From Eunapius fragilis (lineage: Eukaryota; Porifera; Demospongiae; Spongillida; Spongillidae): a DNA stretch of 64,000 nt. A program made the translations under genes and the position numbers. The stretch lies in contig OY811990.1 of the NCBI GenBank assembly GCA_963681505.1, positions 4,045,165 through 4,109,164 on the forward strand. Reading direction: 5' to 3'. The notes beneath the pieces are model-generated. The model was given only the letters and a program-made list of their open reading frames with translations. It was not told where the DNA came from and made no database searches. Shown piece after piece: positions 1 through 11,059 of this stretch. Within the stretch, counting starts at the first letter, position 1, and each line of letters opens with the position of its first letter.

Positions 1-367
1 AACCATCCAAGAATCAGCCTGCAGTTCACACTGAGCCAGAGGAATACCCTGAACCTAAAGTCTCAATGGCAGCGGCTCCTTGGTCTGGTCAGGTAACAGA
101 AACGCAGGCTCCAGTGACTTCTAATGATAGAGCTACTACCACTACTAGCACTAATCTGCTACCAGTCAAGGAAGTGGTCAGTTTGGGTTTGGGTCCTGAG
201 CAAGGTGCAGGGGCCTCAATGGTACCAAGTGACCAGCCTGGGGGTGACCGATGGTGCAGGTTCCCCGAAGAAGAGACCTAGTGCCATCAGCCGTAGTACC
301 TACTACAACTAGGAGTGGTCGGGTGTTTCGCAAGCCAGAGCGATATAAGGATTTTGTGAAGATTTGA
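1..367 (+). pseudogene. Ty3/gypsy-type pol C-terminal tail, frameshifted
   Basis: The sequence reads as the end of a retrotransposon polyprotein. The last stretch (about 290-367) encodes a basic tail containing TRSGRVFRKPERYKDFV followed by TGA, a typical ending of gypsy polyproteins. The upstream part is open in a different frame (from base 3 to the TAG at 279-281), and a third frame is open in between, so at least one or two indels have broken the gene. A purine-rich tract (about 384-404) and an LTR-like start follow directly, supporting the reading as the 3' end of a + strand gypsy copy. The rest of the element lies outside the window. Confidence 0.6.
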
Positions 368-383
368 AGAAACCAGTGAACTT

Positions 384-540
384 GAAAAAAAAAAAAAAGA
401 GGGATGTTTATGAATGATGTAATTGGTGTGTGATGTAATGATTGGGGGTCACGTGATTGGGTAGTTATTGAGTGCGTTTGTTCTTGTGTGTTGGATTTTG
501 TGTCACAAGAGATCAGTTTGCATCCTATTTGGTGACATCT
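384..540 (+). mobile_element. Polypurine tract and truncated gypsy LTR
   Basis: An A-rich then G-rich tract (384-404) sits just after the pol stop. It is followed by TGTTTATGAATG at 405, the expected polypurine-tract/LTR arrangement. The LTR-like stretch is cut off near 540, where an oppositely oriented reverse transcriptase fragment begins. The LTR end itself is not seen, so the assignment is inferred from position. Confidence 0.45.
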
Positions 541-891
541 TTAAGGAGGGCCCACGCTCCGAAACACCATCAAACGTTGTAATGTTGCAGGAGCATCTTT
601 CAGGCCAAAGGGCATCACCTGAAATTGATACAAGCCAAAGAGCATAGTGAGTGCCGTCAAGTGTATGGCTCCTTCCGCCATTGGCACCTGCCAGTAACCT
701 CGAGAGAGAGAGAGATCCAATGTTGTAGTAAACTTGGCTTTACCTAGTCCATCGATGAGATCCTCAATTCTGGGCATGGGGTAGCCATCCGACAAAGATA
801 AAGCATTCAGCCTCCTGTAGTCCACACACACATACACATGGTACTGTCCTTTTTGTTCACGAGGACAATGCACAACATGATGGCAGCACAC
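541..891 (-). pseudogene. Ty3/gypsy reverse transcriptase fragment
   Basis: A - strand frame of 116 codons matches the fingers/palm part of a gypsy reverse transcriptase, with motifs [23 protein letters not shown] and MPFGL. It is the same family as the longer copies at 14.1-16.9 kb and 41.2-42.3 kb. A CT-dinucleotide expansion (about 703-714) adds two residues between TTLDLS and RGYWQVP. The YxDD catalytic box and everything downstream are missing. On the low-coordinate side the reading frame stops within a few codons; on the high side it runs straight into the flank of a TIL exon (about 882 on), so this is a rearranged fragment. Confidence 0.75.
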
Positions 892-1036
892 ACATGTGAG
901 AACATGTACATATGAATACCAATTTTAGTCAAATATGAACTGCATTATTAAAATTCCAACAGTTCAAGGAACAAATCAAATAGCTTACAATTTACTAATA
1001 TCTTTCTCTCTCCCTCTCCCTAATAACTAACTCATA
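882..1036. other. Flank shared with unit 3 (27.18-27.31 kb)
   Basis: The stretch beginning ACATGATGGCAGCACACAC is nearly the same as the sequence that follows the TIL-A exon at about 27177-27300, and begins like the one at 56177. It marks a former unit boundary from which the exon has been lost. No gene is seen in it. Confidence 0.6.
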
Positions 1037-2060
1037 CGCTTGGAACTCCACATCAACTTTCAGAAGTGTGAACTCTTCAGTAGAAGTGGTAACGCACTAT
1101 CTCCAATGGTGGTGAAGTCTTCCCTTCTCCCTAACTTGGACATTCTTGGGGCCCCAATTGGAGACTTTTTGCACTGTTCTCACTTCATTGCAGAGAAGAA
1201 ATGTGCATTTTCTAAGACCTTGCTAGAGGCTCTTGTGGATGTCTCAGCCATAGACCTTCATGTGGCGTTTACCTTTCTTCGCATGTATGGAGGTTTCTGT
1301 AAGCTGGTACACTTGGCTAGAACAACACCACCTAGCCATTGCACTGACTCCTTAAAGTTCTTCGATGCAGAAGTAAGGATTTGTTTTATTTCCTGCATGG
1401 GGGTTGATCATTCATGTTCCTGATCGTAATTGGAAGCAAGCACAACACAACCAAAGTTTTGGTGGTCTAGACCTCCGTTCCCTTGCTGAATACTCGTGTG
1501 CTGTGTTTATCTCCTCCATGACTTCTTCAGGTCAGTGTAGCCCTGATGACAGACACATGATGCAGGCTGTCACTTGCTTTAAGAGCCAGGTCCCTCTGCA
1601 TGAGTCAATCACGGTTGAGGCTGTTCTGGCTTCTCCTTCTCCACAGAAGTACCTACATGTATCTAAAAGGTTGCACAGTGAAGCCTTTCAATCCTTGCTG
1701 TCTTCATCCTCCCCAGTGAAAAAGGCTCCAATCCTTTCTGTCTCTGCCCCCCATGCGGGTGCCTGGATCTCTGCCATCCCTTCCACTGGTCTAGCTCTAC
1801 ATCTTGAGAATCTCATCGGAGTGTCAGGTTGCTCTTAGGTGGTGGTTGGGTCTTGATACATCAGGAGGTTCCCTGTGATCCCTTTGTCCCAACATTGTTC
1901 TTGACCCTCTAGGTCATCACGCTGCCAGACGTGGTGGGGATGTGGTTATAAGGCACAACGTGACATCTTTGCTGATATTGGTCGTCGTACCCATCAATCA
2001 GTGAGAGTTGAAGTGGGGTATGGTCTATCAAGGAACCAGTCACCCTCACTGTTCTACATA
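1037..2060 (+). pseudogene. Non-LTR retrotransposon fragment (family 2), RT C-terminal part to nuclease region
   Basis: The first frame (1040-1420) has LHINFQKCELFS, LDILGAPIGDF and GGFCKLVHLARTTPPS. This is the part that follows the YxDD box in a reverse transcriptase family also seen at 30.3-31.0 kb. The second frame (1404-1838) continues with GGLDLRSLAEY and HAGAWISAIPSTGLALHLE, and the remainder drifts out of frame (RGGDVVIRHN near 1930-1955). A near-identical shorter copy lies at 56.5-57.1 kb, and the opposite-strand copy at 31.86-32.72 kb shows the continuation. The catalytic part of the RT is absent and there are at least two frameshifts, so it is dead. It runs directly into a 23-bp satellite array. 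Confidence 0.7.
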
Positions 2061-2071
2061 CCACTATCCAT

Positions 2072-2830
2072 GGGTACATGAGGGGACTAGCCAATGATAC
2101 ATGAGGGGACTAGCCAATGATACATGAGGGGGCTAGCCAATGATACATGAGGGGGCTAGCTAATGATACATGAGGGGGCTAGCCAATGATACATGAGGGG
2201 GCTAGTCAATGATACATGAGGGGGCTAGCCAATGATACATGAGGGGGCTAGCCAATGATACATGAGGGGGCTAGCCAATGATACATAAGGGGGCTAGCCA
2301 ATGATACATGAGGGGGCTAGCCAATGATACATGAGGGGGTTAGCCAATGATACATGAGGGGGCTAGCCAATGATACATGAGGGGGCTAGCCAATGATACA
2401 TGAGGGGACTAGCCAATGATACATGAGGGGGCTAGCCAATGATACATGAGGGGGCTAGCCAATGATACATGAGGGGGCTAGCCAATGATACATGAGGGGG
2501 CTAGCCAATGATACATGAGGGGGCTAGCCGATGATATGTGAGGGGGCTAGCCGATGATATGTGAGGGGGCTAGTTAATGATACATGAGGGGGCTAGCCAA
2601 TGATACATGACGGGGCTGGCCAATGATACATGAGGGGGCTAGTCAATGATACATGAGGGGGCTAGCCAACGATACATGAGGGGGCTAGTCAATGATACAT
2701 GAGGGGGCTAGCCAATGATACATGACGGGGCTAGCCAATGATACATGAGGGGGGCTAGCCAATGATACATGAGGGGAGCTAGCCAATGATACATGAGGGG
2801 GCTAGTCAATGATACATGAGGGGGCTAGCT
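2072..2830. repeat. 23-bp satellite array A (about 33 units)
   Basis: Tandem copies of a 23-bp unit that starts AATGATACATGAG and ends GGCTAGCC. Most units differ by 0-2 bases; variants include CTAGTC, CTGGCC and a GATATGTGAG form near 2530-2570. The unit contains the palindrome GCTAGC. The length is not a multiple of three, so the long reading frames across it carry no meaning. The same array occurs at 12307-13315 and 57137-57920. Confidence 0.95.
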
Positions 2831-3045
2831 GAGGCATAAGGATATGCAGTCACTGGTACTGTTACCCAACATGGAGTGTGATTGGTCAGGATACCATACA
2901 GATGTATGACCATCACCACATGCACCTTCACTCACTCCTCAAAGCCAAGTCACAGCTGTACCAAATGACCACAATGGCTGCTGCAGGTTCACTTATGGCT
3001 GAGGGCTTGGGGGTAAGGCATACACAGAAGAATGACCCACCAGTG
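2831..3045. other. Recurring unit block 1 with His-rich reading frame
   Basis: This block follows satellite A and recurs at 13316-13660, 22480-22755 and 40540-40850. On the + strand it encodes a frame starting MYDHHHMHLHSLLKAKSQLYQ, preceded by an AG (CCATACAG) and followed by a GTAAGG after GGCTTGGG, so it could be an exon. The - strand is also partly open. I do not recognise the product. Here the downstream half has been replaced by a 45-bp minisatellite. Confidence 0.45.
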
Positions 3046-3243
3046 ATGGCTGTACCACTCACCCTATGGACCCCTCCCTCCCCCATGGTGATGGCTGTAC
3101 CACTCACCCTATGGACGCCTCCCTCCCCCATGGTGATGGCTGTACCACTCACCCTATGGACCCCTCCCTCCCTCATGGTGATGGCTGTACCACTCACCCT
3201 ATGGACCCCTCCCTCCCCCATGGTGATGGCTGTACCACTCACC
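3046..3243. repeat. 45-bp minisatellite, 4 units plus a partial
   Basis: Units begin at 3046, 3091, 3136, 3181 and 3226 (partial). Each reads ATGGCTGTACCACTCACCCT followed by a C-rich tail. 45 is a multiple of three, so both strands stay open (15 codons per unit), but this is a local expansion inside the block that is single-copy in its other occurrences. Two units of the same repeat lie on the opposite strand at 12057-12146. Confidence 0.9.
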
Positions 3244-3301
3244 ACCTGGTCTGCCATCTTTAACAATGACGACACCTCCAACATCACCTCAACCAATGTC
3301 A

Positions 3302-5705
3302 GAATGTATGACTCCTGCAGGAGTCAAGTTCAGTATATATGACACCTGCAGGAGTCAAGTATCTCAATGCATGACTCCTGCAGGAGTCAAGTATCTCAAT
3401 GTATTACTCCTGCAGGAGTCATGTATGTCATTTTTTATGACTCCAGCAGGAGTCAAGTATCTCTATGCATGACTCCTGCGGGATTCAAGTGTGTCAATAT
3501 GTATGACTCCTGCAGGAGTCAAGTATCTCCATGTATGACTCCTACAGGACTCAAGTATGCCATTATGTATGACTCCTGCAGGAGTCAAGTATGTCAGTAT
3601 GTATGACTCCTGCAGGAGTCAAGTGTCTCAATGTATGACTCCTGCAGGAGTCAAGTAAGTCAGTATGTCCGACACCTGCTGGAGTCAAGTATCTCTATGC
3701 ATGACTCCTGCGGGATTCAAGTGTGTCAATATGTATGACTCCAGCAGGAGTCAAGTATGTCATTATGTATGACTCCTGCAGGAGTCGAGTATCTCTATGC
3801 ATGACTCCTGCAGGAGTCAAGTATGTCAGTAAGTATGACTCCTGCAGAAGTCAAGTGTCTCAATGTATGACTCCTGCAGGAGTCAAGTAAGTCAGTATGT
3901 CTGACACCTGCAGGAGTCAAGTATCTCAATGCATGACTCCTGAAGGAGTAAAGTATCTCCATGTATGACTCCTGCAGGAGTCAAGTATGTCATTATGTAT
4001 GACTCCTGCAGGAGTCGAGTAACCCTATGCATGACTCCTGCAGGAGTCAAATATGTCAGTATGTATGACTCCTGCAGAAGTCAAGTGTCTCAATGTATGA
4101 CTCCTGCAGGAGTCAAGTAAGTCAGTATGTCTGACACTGCAGGAGTCAAGTATCTCAATGCATGACTCCTGCAGGAGTAAAGTATCTCCATGTATGACTC
4201 CTGCAGGAGTCAAGTATGTCATTATGTATGACTCCTGCAGGAGTCGAGTAACCCTATGCATGACTCCTGCAGGAGTCAAATATGTCAATATGTATGACTC
4301 CTGCAGGAGTCATGTATCTCAATGTATGACTCCTGCAGGATTGAACTATTTCCATGTATGACTCCTGCAGGAGTCAAGTATGTCAGTATGTATGACTCCT
4401 GCAGGAGTCAAGTATCTCAATGTATGACTCCTGCAGGTGTCAAGTATGTCAGTGTGTATGACTCCTGCAGGAGTCAAGAATCTCAACGTATGACTCATGC
4501 AGGAGTCAATGTATGACTCCCGCAGGTGTCAATGTATGACTCCTGCAGGTGTCAAGTATCTCTATGCATGACTCCTGCAGGAGTCAAGTACGTCAATATG
4601 TATGAGTCCTGCAGGAGTGAACGAACTATCTCCATGGTATGACTTATGCAGGAGTCAAGTATGTCAGTATGTATGACTCCTGAAGGAGTCAAGTGTGTGT
4701 CATGACGTATGACTCCTGTAGGAGTCTAGTATCTCTATGCTTGACTCCTGCAGGAGTCAAGTATGTCATTATTTATGACTCCTGCAGTAGTCAAGTATCT
4801 CTATGCATGACTCCTGCAGGAGTCAAGTATGTCATTATGTATGACTCCTGCAGGAGTCAAGTATCTCCATGTATGACACCTGCAGGAGTGAACTATCTCC
4901 ATGTATGACTCCTGGAGGAGTCAAGTATGTCAGTAAGTATGACTCCTGCTGGAGTCAAGTATCTCAATGCATGACTCCTGCAGGAGTCAAGTACGTCAGT
5001 ATGTATAACTCCTGCTGGAGTCAAGTATCTCAATGTATGACTCCTGCAGGAGTCAAGTACGTCAGTATGTATGACACCTGCAGGAGTCAAGTATCTCAAT
5101 GCATGACTCCTGCAGGAGTCAAATATGTCATGAGGTACGTCTCCTGCAGGATTCAAGTATCTCTATGCATGACTCCGGCAGGATTCAAGTATCTCAATGT
5201 ATTACTCCTGCAGGAGTCATGTATGTCATTTTGTATGACTCCTGCAGGAGTCAAGTATCTCTATGCATGACTCCTGCAGGAGTCAAGTGTGTTAATATGT
5301 ATGACTCCTTCAGGAGTCAAGTATATCCATGTATGACTCCTGCAGGAGTCAAGTATGTCATTATGTATGACTCCTGCAGGAGTCGAGTATCTCTATGCAT
5401 GACTCCTGCAGGAGTCAAGTATGTCAGTATGTATGACTCCTGAAGGAGTCAAGTATCTCAATGCATGACTCCTGCAGGAGTAAAGTATCTCCATGTATGA
5501 CTCCAGCTGGAGTCAAGTATGTCATTATGTATGACTCCTGCAAGAGTCGAGTATCCCTATATGTCAATATGTATGACTCCTGCCGGAGTCAAGTCTCTCC
5601 ATGTATGACACCTGCAGGATTGAACTATTTCCATGTACGACTCCTGCAGGAGTCAAGTATCTCAATGTATGACTCCTGCTGGAGTCAAGTATGTCATGAT
5701 GTATG
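3302..5705. repeat. Palindromic minisatellite, 32-35 bp unit, about 70 units
   Basis: The array is built on the 16-bp perfect palindrome GACTCCTGCAGGAGTC followed by AAGTATCTCAATGTAT or AAGTATGTCAGTATGTAT, giving alternating unit lengths near 32 and 34-35. Nearly every unit keeps both palindrome halves, even when one base is changed. It interrupts the recurring block at the point where other copies read CCAATGGTAGAG, and on the right it joins the conserved TRIM upstream flank (ACCTACCATCATATGAG). The many short reading frames with YDSCRSQVS and TPAGVKY are by-products of the repeat on both strands. Confidence 0.95.
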
Positions 5706-5800
5706 AGTTTTACCTACCATCATATGAGATTAACTTGATACAGAATCCTTGGGTTGAATGGCTTATAATTATTTGTAACGTGCACAATCATATTATTACA
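5706..5800. other. TRIM-unit upstream flank, interrupted
   Basis: The segment from TTTTACCTACCATC to CATATTATTACA matches 17175-17270, 23185-23270 and 42525-42615, so it belongs to the conserved upstream flank of the TRIM copies. In this unit it is broken at about 5801 by a 1.5-kb single-copy insertion and resumes near 7329. Confidence 0.7.
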
Positions 5801-6557
5801 CAAGTAAAGCGGAGCGTTAATTACTACCAGGTGAGCAACTGGTCAGCGCCGACGGTCGATGGAAAGTGGTTTTCCAGACTGACGGTATACAATCTTGACT
5901 CAGGTAGGAACATTGGAGTCACCAATTCCTCGCCCGCGGTAGAGCTGCAATGCAGGGGGATGGAAATTTCCGCCTCTGTACTCAAACTGGTGAAGGGTAC
6001 TATTGCACCTACATGCATGGAAAAGGGATAGGCCCTTACTACAAGATGGTTATGCATGCATGATGATTGCATCCATGACAGCTTCAATCGCAACATTTGG
6101 GAAACAGCTATAGGCACCGCACCGCGCCCAATCGCCTCTGCATGGCTAGCAATGCATGCATCGAACGATTCGTGAAATCGCTAGAAATGTGTTTGCTCTG
6201 CATGAAATACTTAGTGTGTATATAATATTATATACATGCATATACGTATATTTTTGTGTCATGTTATATGCTTTCCCATGATCGACATGTATGCACTAGT
6301 ATGCTGCTTATCGTTACTCCATTGGAACTGTAGCGACAAGTCCAGCTCCATGCAATGGCTTAAATATATATGACGTAAACATTAATCATGACGTAGTATG
6401 CAGTCTGGTATGTTCTACAAAAACATGCATGCCAATGAGTCCGTGCATTAGCGATTGGACGGAAAAGGATTACCTAGATCCATATTGTTTTTCAGCCCTG
6501 TAACTTATACTAAAAGACACAAGGAGGCTATATGAATAACGATGGCAAGCCATGTTA

Positions 6558-6587
6558 CCCTAACCCTAACCCTAACCCTAACCCTAA
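6558..6587. repeat. Interstitial telomere repeat (CCCTAA)x5
   Basis: Five perfect head-to-tail CCCTAA units, the C-strand of the TTAGGG repeat used at most animal telomeres. They sit inside the 1.5-kb single-copy insertion rather than at a contig end. Confidence 0.95.
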
Positions 6588-6754
6588 ACTTTTATACACA
6601 TTCAAGAAGGGAACAACACACTCTTGTCAACGGTAATAAAAGCTGGATAGAGCAGGCTAGTGGTAGTACTCAACGATCAAGAAACAGACTATTCTCGCGA
6701 GGCTGTGGGCGCTCGCCGTTCTTTTGCGAATAAATTCACATTCCCTTCGAAAAA

Positions 6755-7081
6755 ATGCAGGTTGTCAACCAAACGCGTGGTGCACATCACTATACTTGGA
6801 CGCTAAAATGTAAGGAATGTGCTACAAGCCAGTATAGGTTTTATAGTACTAGCTTGCATAGCAATGACTACACTGTCCCACAAGATTTGCATACTCGATA
6901 TGTTATACGGGTGGTTCTGAGCGCGTTATTGGCAAAACAAGAATGGCACGCTAAAATACAACCATTTTTAAGTAGGGGTAACGGATTTCAGAAAGAACAA
7001 CCCGTCGATTCACTAGATACTGTCCCACAAAGAAGAGCGCACCCAACATTGGAATTTTTCGCTGAACTTGGACAAAAATAA
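6755..7081 (+). CDS. Hypothetical reading frame, 108 codons
   Basis: The frame starts with ATG, contains LKCKECATSQYRFYSTSLHS and ends with TAA. It lies in the single-copy insertion and has no counterpart elsewhere in the window. One CxxC pair is visible and no family is recognised. A second frame (7068-7343) overlaps its end in another phase. It may be an exon of a gene or TE carried by the insertion, or chance. Confidence 0.2.
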   Translation: MQVVNQTRGAHHYTWTLKCKECATSQYRFYSTSLHSNDYTVPQDLHTRYVIRVVLSALLAKQEWHAKIQPFLSRGNGFQKEQPVDSLDTVPQRRAHPTLEFFAELGQK

Positions 7082-7328
7082 AATGACGCGGAGAACTCTC
7101 GATCCTGAAAAACGTGTTAAAATACACATATACAATAACCTGCTTGCGTACTACAGTGAAACGTGCTTATCCATCTTTGATCCAAAACGCCAGCGAATTT
7201 TCGTACCCCTTTCACACTTCGATGTACGTGTGATTCACAGCAGGTCGGATGGCACACATAAAATTGCAAATATCTATGGCTCACGTGACGCGTTGCCAAT
7301 CCCTCTATATATTATCTCTGGTAATGCC

Positions 7329-7516
7329 GACACTGGGTGTTGATACATTACATCATTCGCTGCAATAGCACGCAAAGGCAGGCACAGAAGTGATAAATGA
7401 CAGCGACCACGAGGGCTTGAATATTCCTGTTTAGAACCAGATTAAAACCGGATTTCTATTGTTCCAGTATATAAATACACGTCTAATTTGAAATTTACCC
7501 GCAAAGTTCTTTAGTG
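7329..7516 (+). promoter_or_regulatory. TRIM copy 1 proximal promoter with TATA box
   Basis: A block of about 190 bp from ACTGGGTGTTGATACATTAC to the start codon is conserved upstream of copies 1, 3 and 6, and in the detached promoter at 42.80-42.97 kb. It contains CAGCGACCACGAGG and CTGTTTAGAACCAGATTAAAA. A TATATAAAT box at 7468-7476 lies about 41 bp before the ATG at 7517, implying a very short 5' leader. The same spacing is kept in copies 2, 3, 4 and 6. Confidence 0.6.
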
Positions 7517-10040
7517 ATGTCAACCCAAGTTCAACACAACAGCATGTTATCTGTACAGCGACCGACGTGTGTGCTGTGCCATAATGATCTCGATCCTGGT
7601 GAACCACTTTGTGACGAGTGTGGAGCAGACCAAAAATCGGGCCGAGTGACGTTGAAATCGTCCAAGCACGATGACACGTGTAGTAGCAGGTAAAGCACGA
7701 ACACACATATACCGGCCGTGTTTTTATTATTAAATTAGTACGCTACTAAAACACATAGCGGTTATACTGCAGATTAGATACCCCCCTCGCTCCCAGGGCG
7801 ATCAGCAATAGACACATCATATGTGTACATGTATTGCCTAGTAGATCTTTCTCGAACGTCCATTATTCTTCCACAGGTCTGGCCTCTTTCCGCCACACAC
7901 CATATGTCAGCTGTGCTCTAAGCCCTACACAGACCCTAGGATCCTTCCATGTCTACACTCTTTCTGTGGGCAGTGTCTGCATATGGAGATAGAGAGGTCT
8001 GGGGACAAGCAGAAGATGGAGTGTCCTACCTGTCAGAGAAGTATCACCATACCAGAGGGTGGAGTCAATGCTATACCTCAGAACCTCCATCTTGGCTTTG
8101 AGGTGGAGGTGGCTGGGTACATGTCCAAGATTGGCAGTGGTGGTGAAAAGTCATGTGATGCTTGTATTGATGGGGGCAAGGGGCCTGCAGTGGTGTTCTG
8201 TTGTACATGTGGTCAGTTCCTCTGTACCTTATGTCATGAACACCACAAACACAATAAGATATTCCATCATCACCAGATGGTAGGACTAGACCAGGAGTCT
8301 GTCAGACTACTTCCATCCATCATGACTTCAACTGAACAGCATCATCATGAAACAAAAATCTATTGTGAGACCTGCCAGTGTCTGGTCAACAGAGACTGTG
8401 CCCCAGTTCTTCATAACCAACACAGGTTTGCTGATGTGTGTAATATTGCAAAGGTCTACAGAGATGAAATGAGAGAAGCACTTGTGTGTGCACAAGAAAT
8501 GACCTCAAAGCTGACCAGTGCCATTGGTAATAAAGACAAGATGGCAGAACAGGTTGAGACTTCCAGAGAGAATGCCACACTGCTCATTAACCAAGCCTTT
8601 GAACAGCTCCACCAAGCCATAGAGGAAAGGAAGAAGACACTGTTGTCAGAGATGGAGGTCATTACACTTTCTAAGACGACAGCTATGTCCCTTCAGAAGG
8701 AACAGTTAGTGAAGATACAAGATGAGATTGGTCGCTACACTGAGATGACCTCCCACATCCTCCAGACCCACACTGACCATGAGATGTTAGCTCTTGGAGA
8801 TCTTCTACCCACTGAACTGAAGGCCACCCTGAAGAAGGTTGAGGGAGTCTCCCTCTCTACCAGTGACATACATGTGACCCTACAAACTGATATTCTGATG
8901 AAGGAACTGGCCATATTTGGTCATGTAATGGCCTCACCTCCATCTCCATCACAAAGCACATGGTCATCTAAGTCAGCAGCCAGGATGGACATGATGTATA
9001 GTGTAAAAGTGGAGACCAAGAGCTCAGAGGGAGAGAGGTACCCATATGGTGGTCTGCAGGTGAAGGCTGAGCTGAGGCCCAAGTCACATGATGGAGCAGT
9101 TGTCCCAGGAAAGGTGGAGGACCATGGAGATGGTTCCTACACCATCACCCTCACCCCTCAGGCTGCTGGTCCTCACCAGCTCCTTATCACAATGGATGGT
9201 GAACATGTACAGGGCAGTCCTCATGACCTAAATGTGAGGCCTAGCTACAGCACCTTATATAACCCCCAGCAAGTTATCAGTTGTAGGGATTGTCCAGATG
9301 GTATAGCCATCCATTGCAGTGGAGACATCTATGTAACCTGTTGGGTTGACGACCGTATTCGTGTGTTTGACCAAGGTGGTTATGAGAAGAGAACCATAGG
9401 TTGTCTTGGGAGTGGTGATGGTCAATTCAGCGGACCACATGGTATATCCATCAAGGGAGATGTGATGTATGTTGCTGATCAGGGCAATCATCGCATTCAG
9501 AAGCTGACAACAGGAGGACAGTTCCTACAAAAGTTTGGCCAACATGGATCAGGTCAGGGACAGTTTTATGGACCAACATCAGTTATTGTTGACCAAAGAG
9601 ATAGGATGATTGTTGCTGACAGTGACAACCATAGGGTAGTGATATTGGATCAAAATGGCAGCTGGTTATTGACCATAAATGGTAATGTCTCTGGTGCTCA
9701 GGGTTTTAAGGATCCATGGGGTCTTGCTTTGGACCCTCAAGGGAACATCCATGTTGCAGCCTTTGGTTCTAACACCATCATTGTCTTCACACCAGAGGGG
9801 ACCTATGTCAGATCATATGGAGCTGTTAAGGATCCAACTGGAATAGCAATTGATGAAGAAGGTTACAGCCTTGTCTGTGAGTGCAGAGGCAATTGTCTCT
9901 CCATCTTTGATCCTCAGGGAAACAAGATCTACACAGTTGGCAATCTCAATGCACCCCGTGGTATTGCTCTGGATCCTATAAGTGGTAGTCTGTATGTAGC
10001 CAACTGTGGTGCTAACACTGTATTGAAGTATTCCGTGTAG
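7517..10040 (+). CDS. TRIM-NHL protein, copy 1 (two exons, intact)
   Basis: Exon 1 is 7517-7689 and exon 2 is 7877-10040, joined by a 187-bp GT-AG intron that splits an Arg codon, giving 778 residues. Order: CxxC...CxxC cluster (C18, C21, C32, C35); RING C3HC4 (C68, C71, C83, H85, C88, C91, C107, C110); B-box 1 (about 151-190); B-box 2 (about 211-242, Cys kept at 232); coiled coil (about 250-380); filamin/ABP280 repeat (about 430-512); six NHL blades (523-778). Such proteins are usually RING E3 ligases whose NHL propeller binds RNA or protein. The start is supported by the conserved TATA spacing and by exon 1 being 173 nt in copies 1-5. Blade residues at the binding face differ from the other copies. 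Confidence 0.9.
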
Positions 10041-10400
10041 TGATGATGCAATGATGATGTAGTGTTAATACATAACATGAATGTTGCTATGGCAACAGAG
10101 GAGGGTTTTATCATGATGTATGTTCAGTCCACATGACCTAGGCCTAGCTATGTAACCCCCTGCAAGTGATGATGTAATGATGATGTAGTTTACATAAGGC
10201 ATGAGGTGTGGGTATGCAAGGTTTGGATCATGTGTTGCTATGGCAACAGAAGATGATTTGAAGCTCTGGTCAGATGTAACCTTTTGAGTAAATCAGTCTG
10301 TAAGGAAGCAAAACGTATTGAAGTCCCAGTCTGCCCCAAGGAAGCCAGCTGATCAATATCATACAACACCAGACAGTCCACAGCAGAGGGGTGTGACCTG
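10041..10400. other. TRIM copy 1 3' flank with coding relic and X-box-like palindromes
   Basis: Two GTTGCTATGGCAAC palindromes (10083-10096 and 10234-10247) resemble the RFX X-box. Between them, about 10120-10165 matches the coding junction of the filamin and NHL regions (CACATGACCTAGGCCTAGCTATGTAACCCCC), so it is a relic of a second partial TRIM copy. The same layout follows copies 4, 5 and 6. Confidence 0.55.
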
Positions 10401-10525
10401 GCTAACCAAATGTCCCCTGCAGTGTCACTGCCTGCACACAACCCCCACACAACCCTAAGTACCAGTGGTATAAAGATTGAGTTCCCAGTCTGTTCCTGTG
10501 ATATCATGGTTGGTGGTCCCTACAG

Positions 10526-10987
10526 AAGGTGGCCCCGCCCAACACCAGGGTACAGGCAGTCCACCACAAAGAGGGGTGTGGCCTGGCCAAGCACATGTCC
10601 CTCTCCATGTTAGCACCATACACCATTGCTAAGATTGTCCAGTCCCCAGTCCACCATGAGACACCCAAGCCAAAGTAGTGCCTGTCCCTACCCAAGAGGT
10701 CCTATAGCAGCTGTCCTCCTCCCCCTCCCCACAGCCCCCTAGAGTCCCCTGTGGTACCACACCTCCTCCCCACTGAGTCATGATGGAACCCCCTCCCCCC
10801 TCAGTGTTACACCTCCTGACTCTCCTACGGGACCAATGATAAGGACGTGACCCTTCAAGTATCTGTGATCAAGTACCAGAAGGTTGGCTTCAAGGCTGAG
10901 AGCTACTGCCTGGACTTCTATGAGAAATACTTCCCACCCAACCACCACCTGTCTAAGTATGACTATCATATGAGGTTAAAGAAGTAA
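10526..10987 (+). pseudogene. Unrecognised + strand gene, unit 1 remnant
   Basis: After a CTACAG acceptor the frame reads KVAPPNTRVQAVHHKEGCGL and on to HETPKPK, then a TAG where copies 4 and 6 have CAG. A second part ends ESYCLDFYEK and KYDYHMRLKK before TAA (10985-10987). The same pieces follow TRIM copies 2, 4, 5 and 6 (only the last piece after copy 3). Conservation of the frame, a stable acceptor and a shared stop show that a real multi-exon gene was duplicated with the TRIM gene. No domain is recognised. It converges with the - strand Kunitz gene about 70 bp away. Confidence 0.5.
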
Positions 10988-11059
10988 CCATATGCTCACA
11001 TCAGTAAATCATCTCAGTAAACCAATGGTGCTGTACATAAGTCTTGTTTGGGTGTGCTT

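Larger units (their letters stand above)
5801..7328. other. Single-copy insertion upstream of TRIM copy 1
   Basis: Compared with the flank at 42.6-42.8 kb, about 1.5 kb of unrelated sequence separates CATATTATTACA from ACTGGGTGTTGATAC. No other part of the window matches it. It contains AT-rich stretches (6200-6260), five telomere-type hexamers (6558-6587) and two small reading frames (6755-7081 and 7068-7343). I see no terminal repeats, so its nature is unknown. 6100-6540 holds nothing I can name. Confidence 0.5.

Noticed and set aside
2072-2830. CRISPR-like regular repeats (also 12307-13315 and 57137-57920)
   Set aside because: Units are directly adjacent with no spacers, and the genome is animal. 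It is a plain tandem satellite.
3302-5705. Many 60-130 codon frames with YDSCRSQVS/TPAGVKY
   Set aside because: They come from a palindromic repeat, appear on both strands, and break whenever the unit length changes phase.
7431-7706. - strand gene over TRIM exon 1 (also at 23314, 34803, 50984, 58178)
   Set aside because: The + strand has the conserved ATG, CxxC motifs and splice donor; the - strand frame is only its complement.
8386-9491. Antisense frames inside TRIM exon 2 (repeated in every copy)
   Set aside because: They are shadows of a strongly conserved + strand coding exon and have no features of their own.
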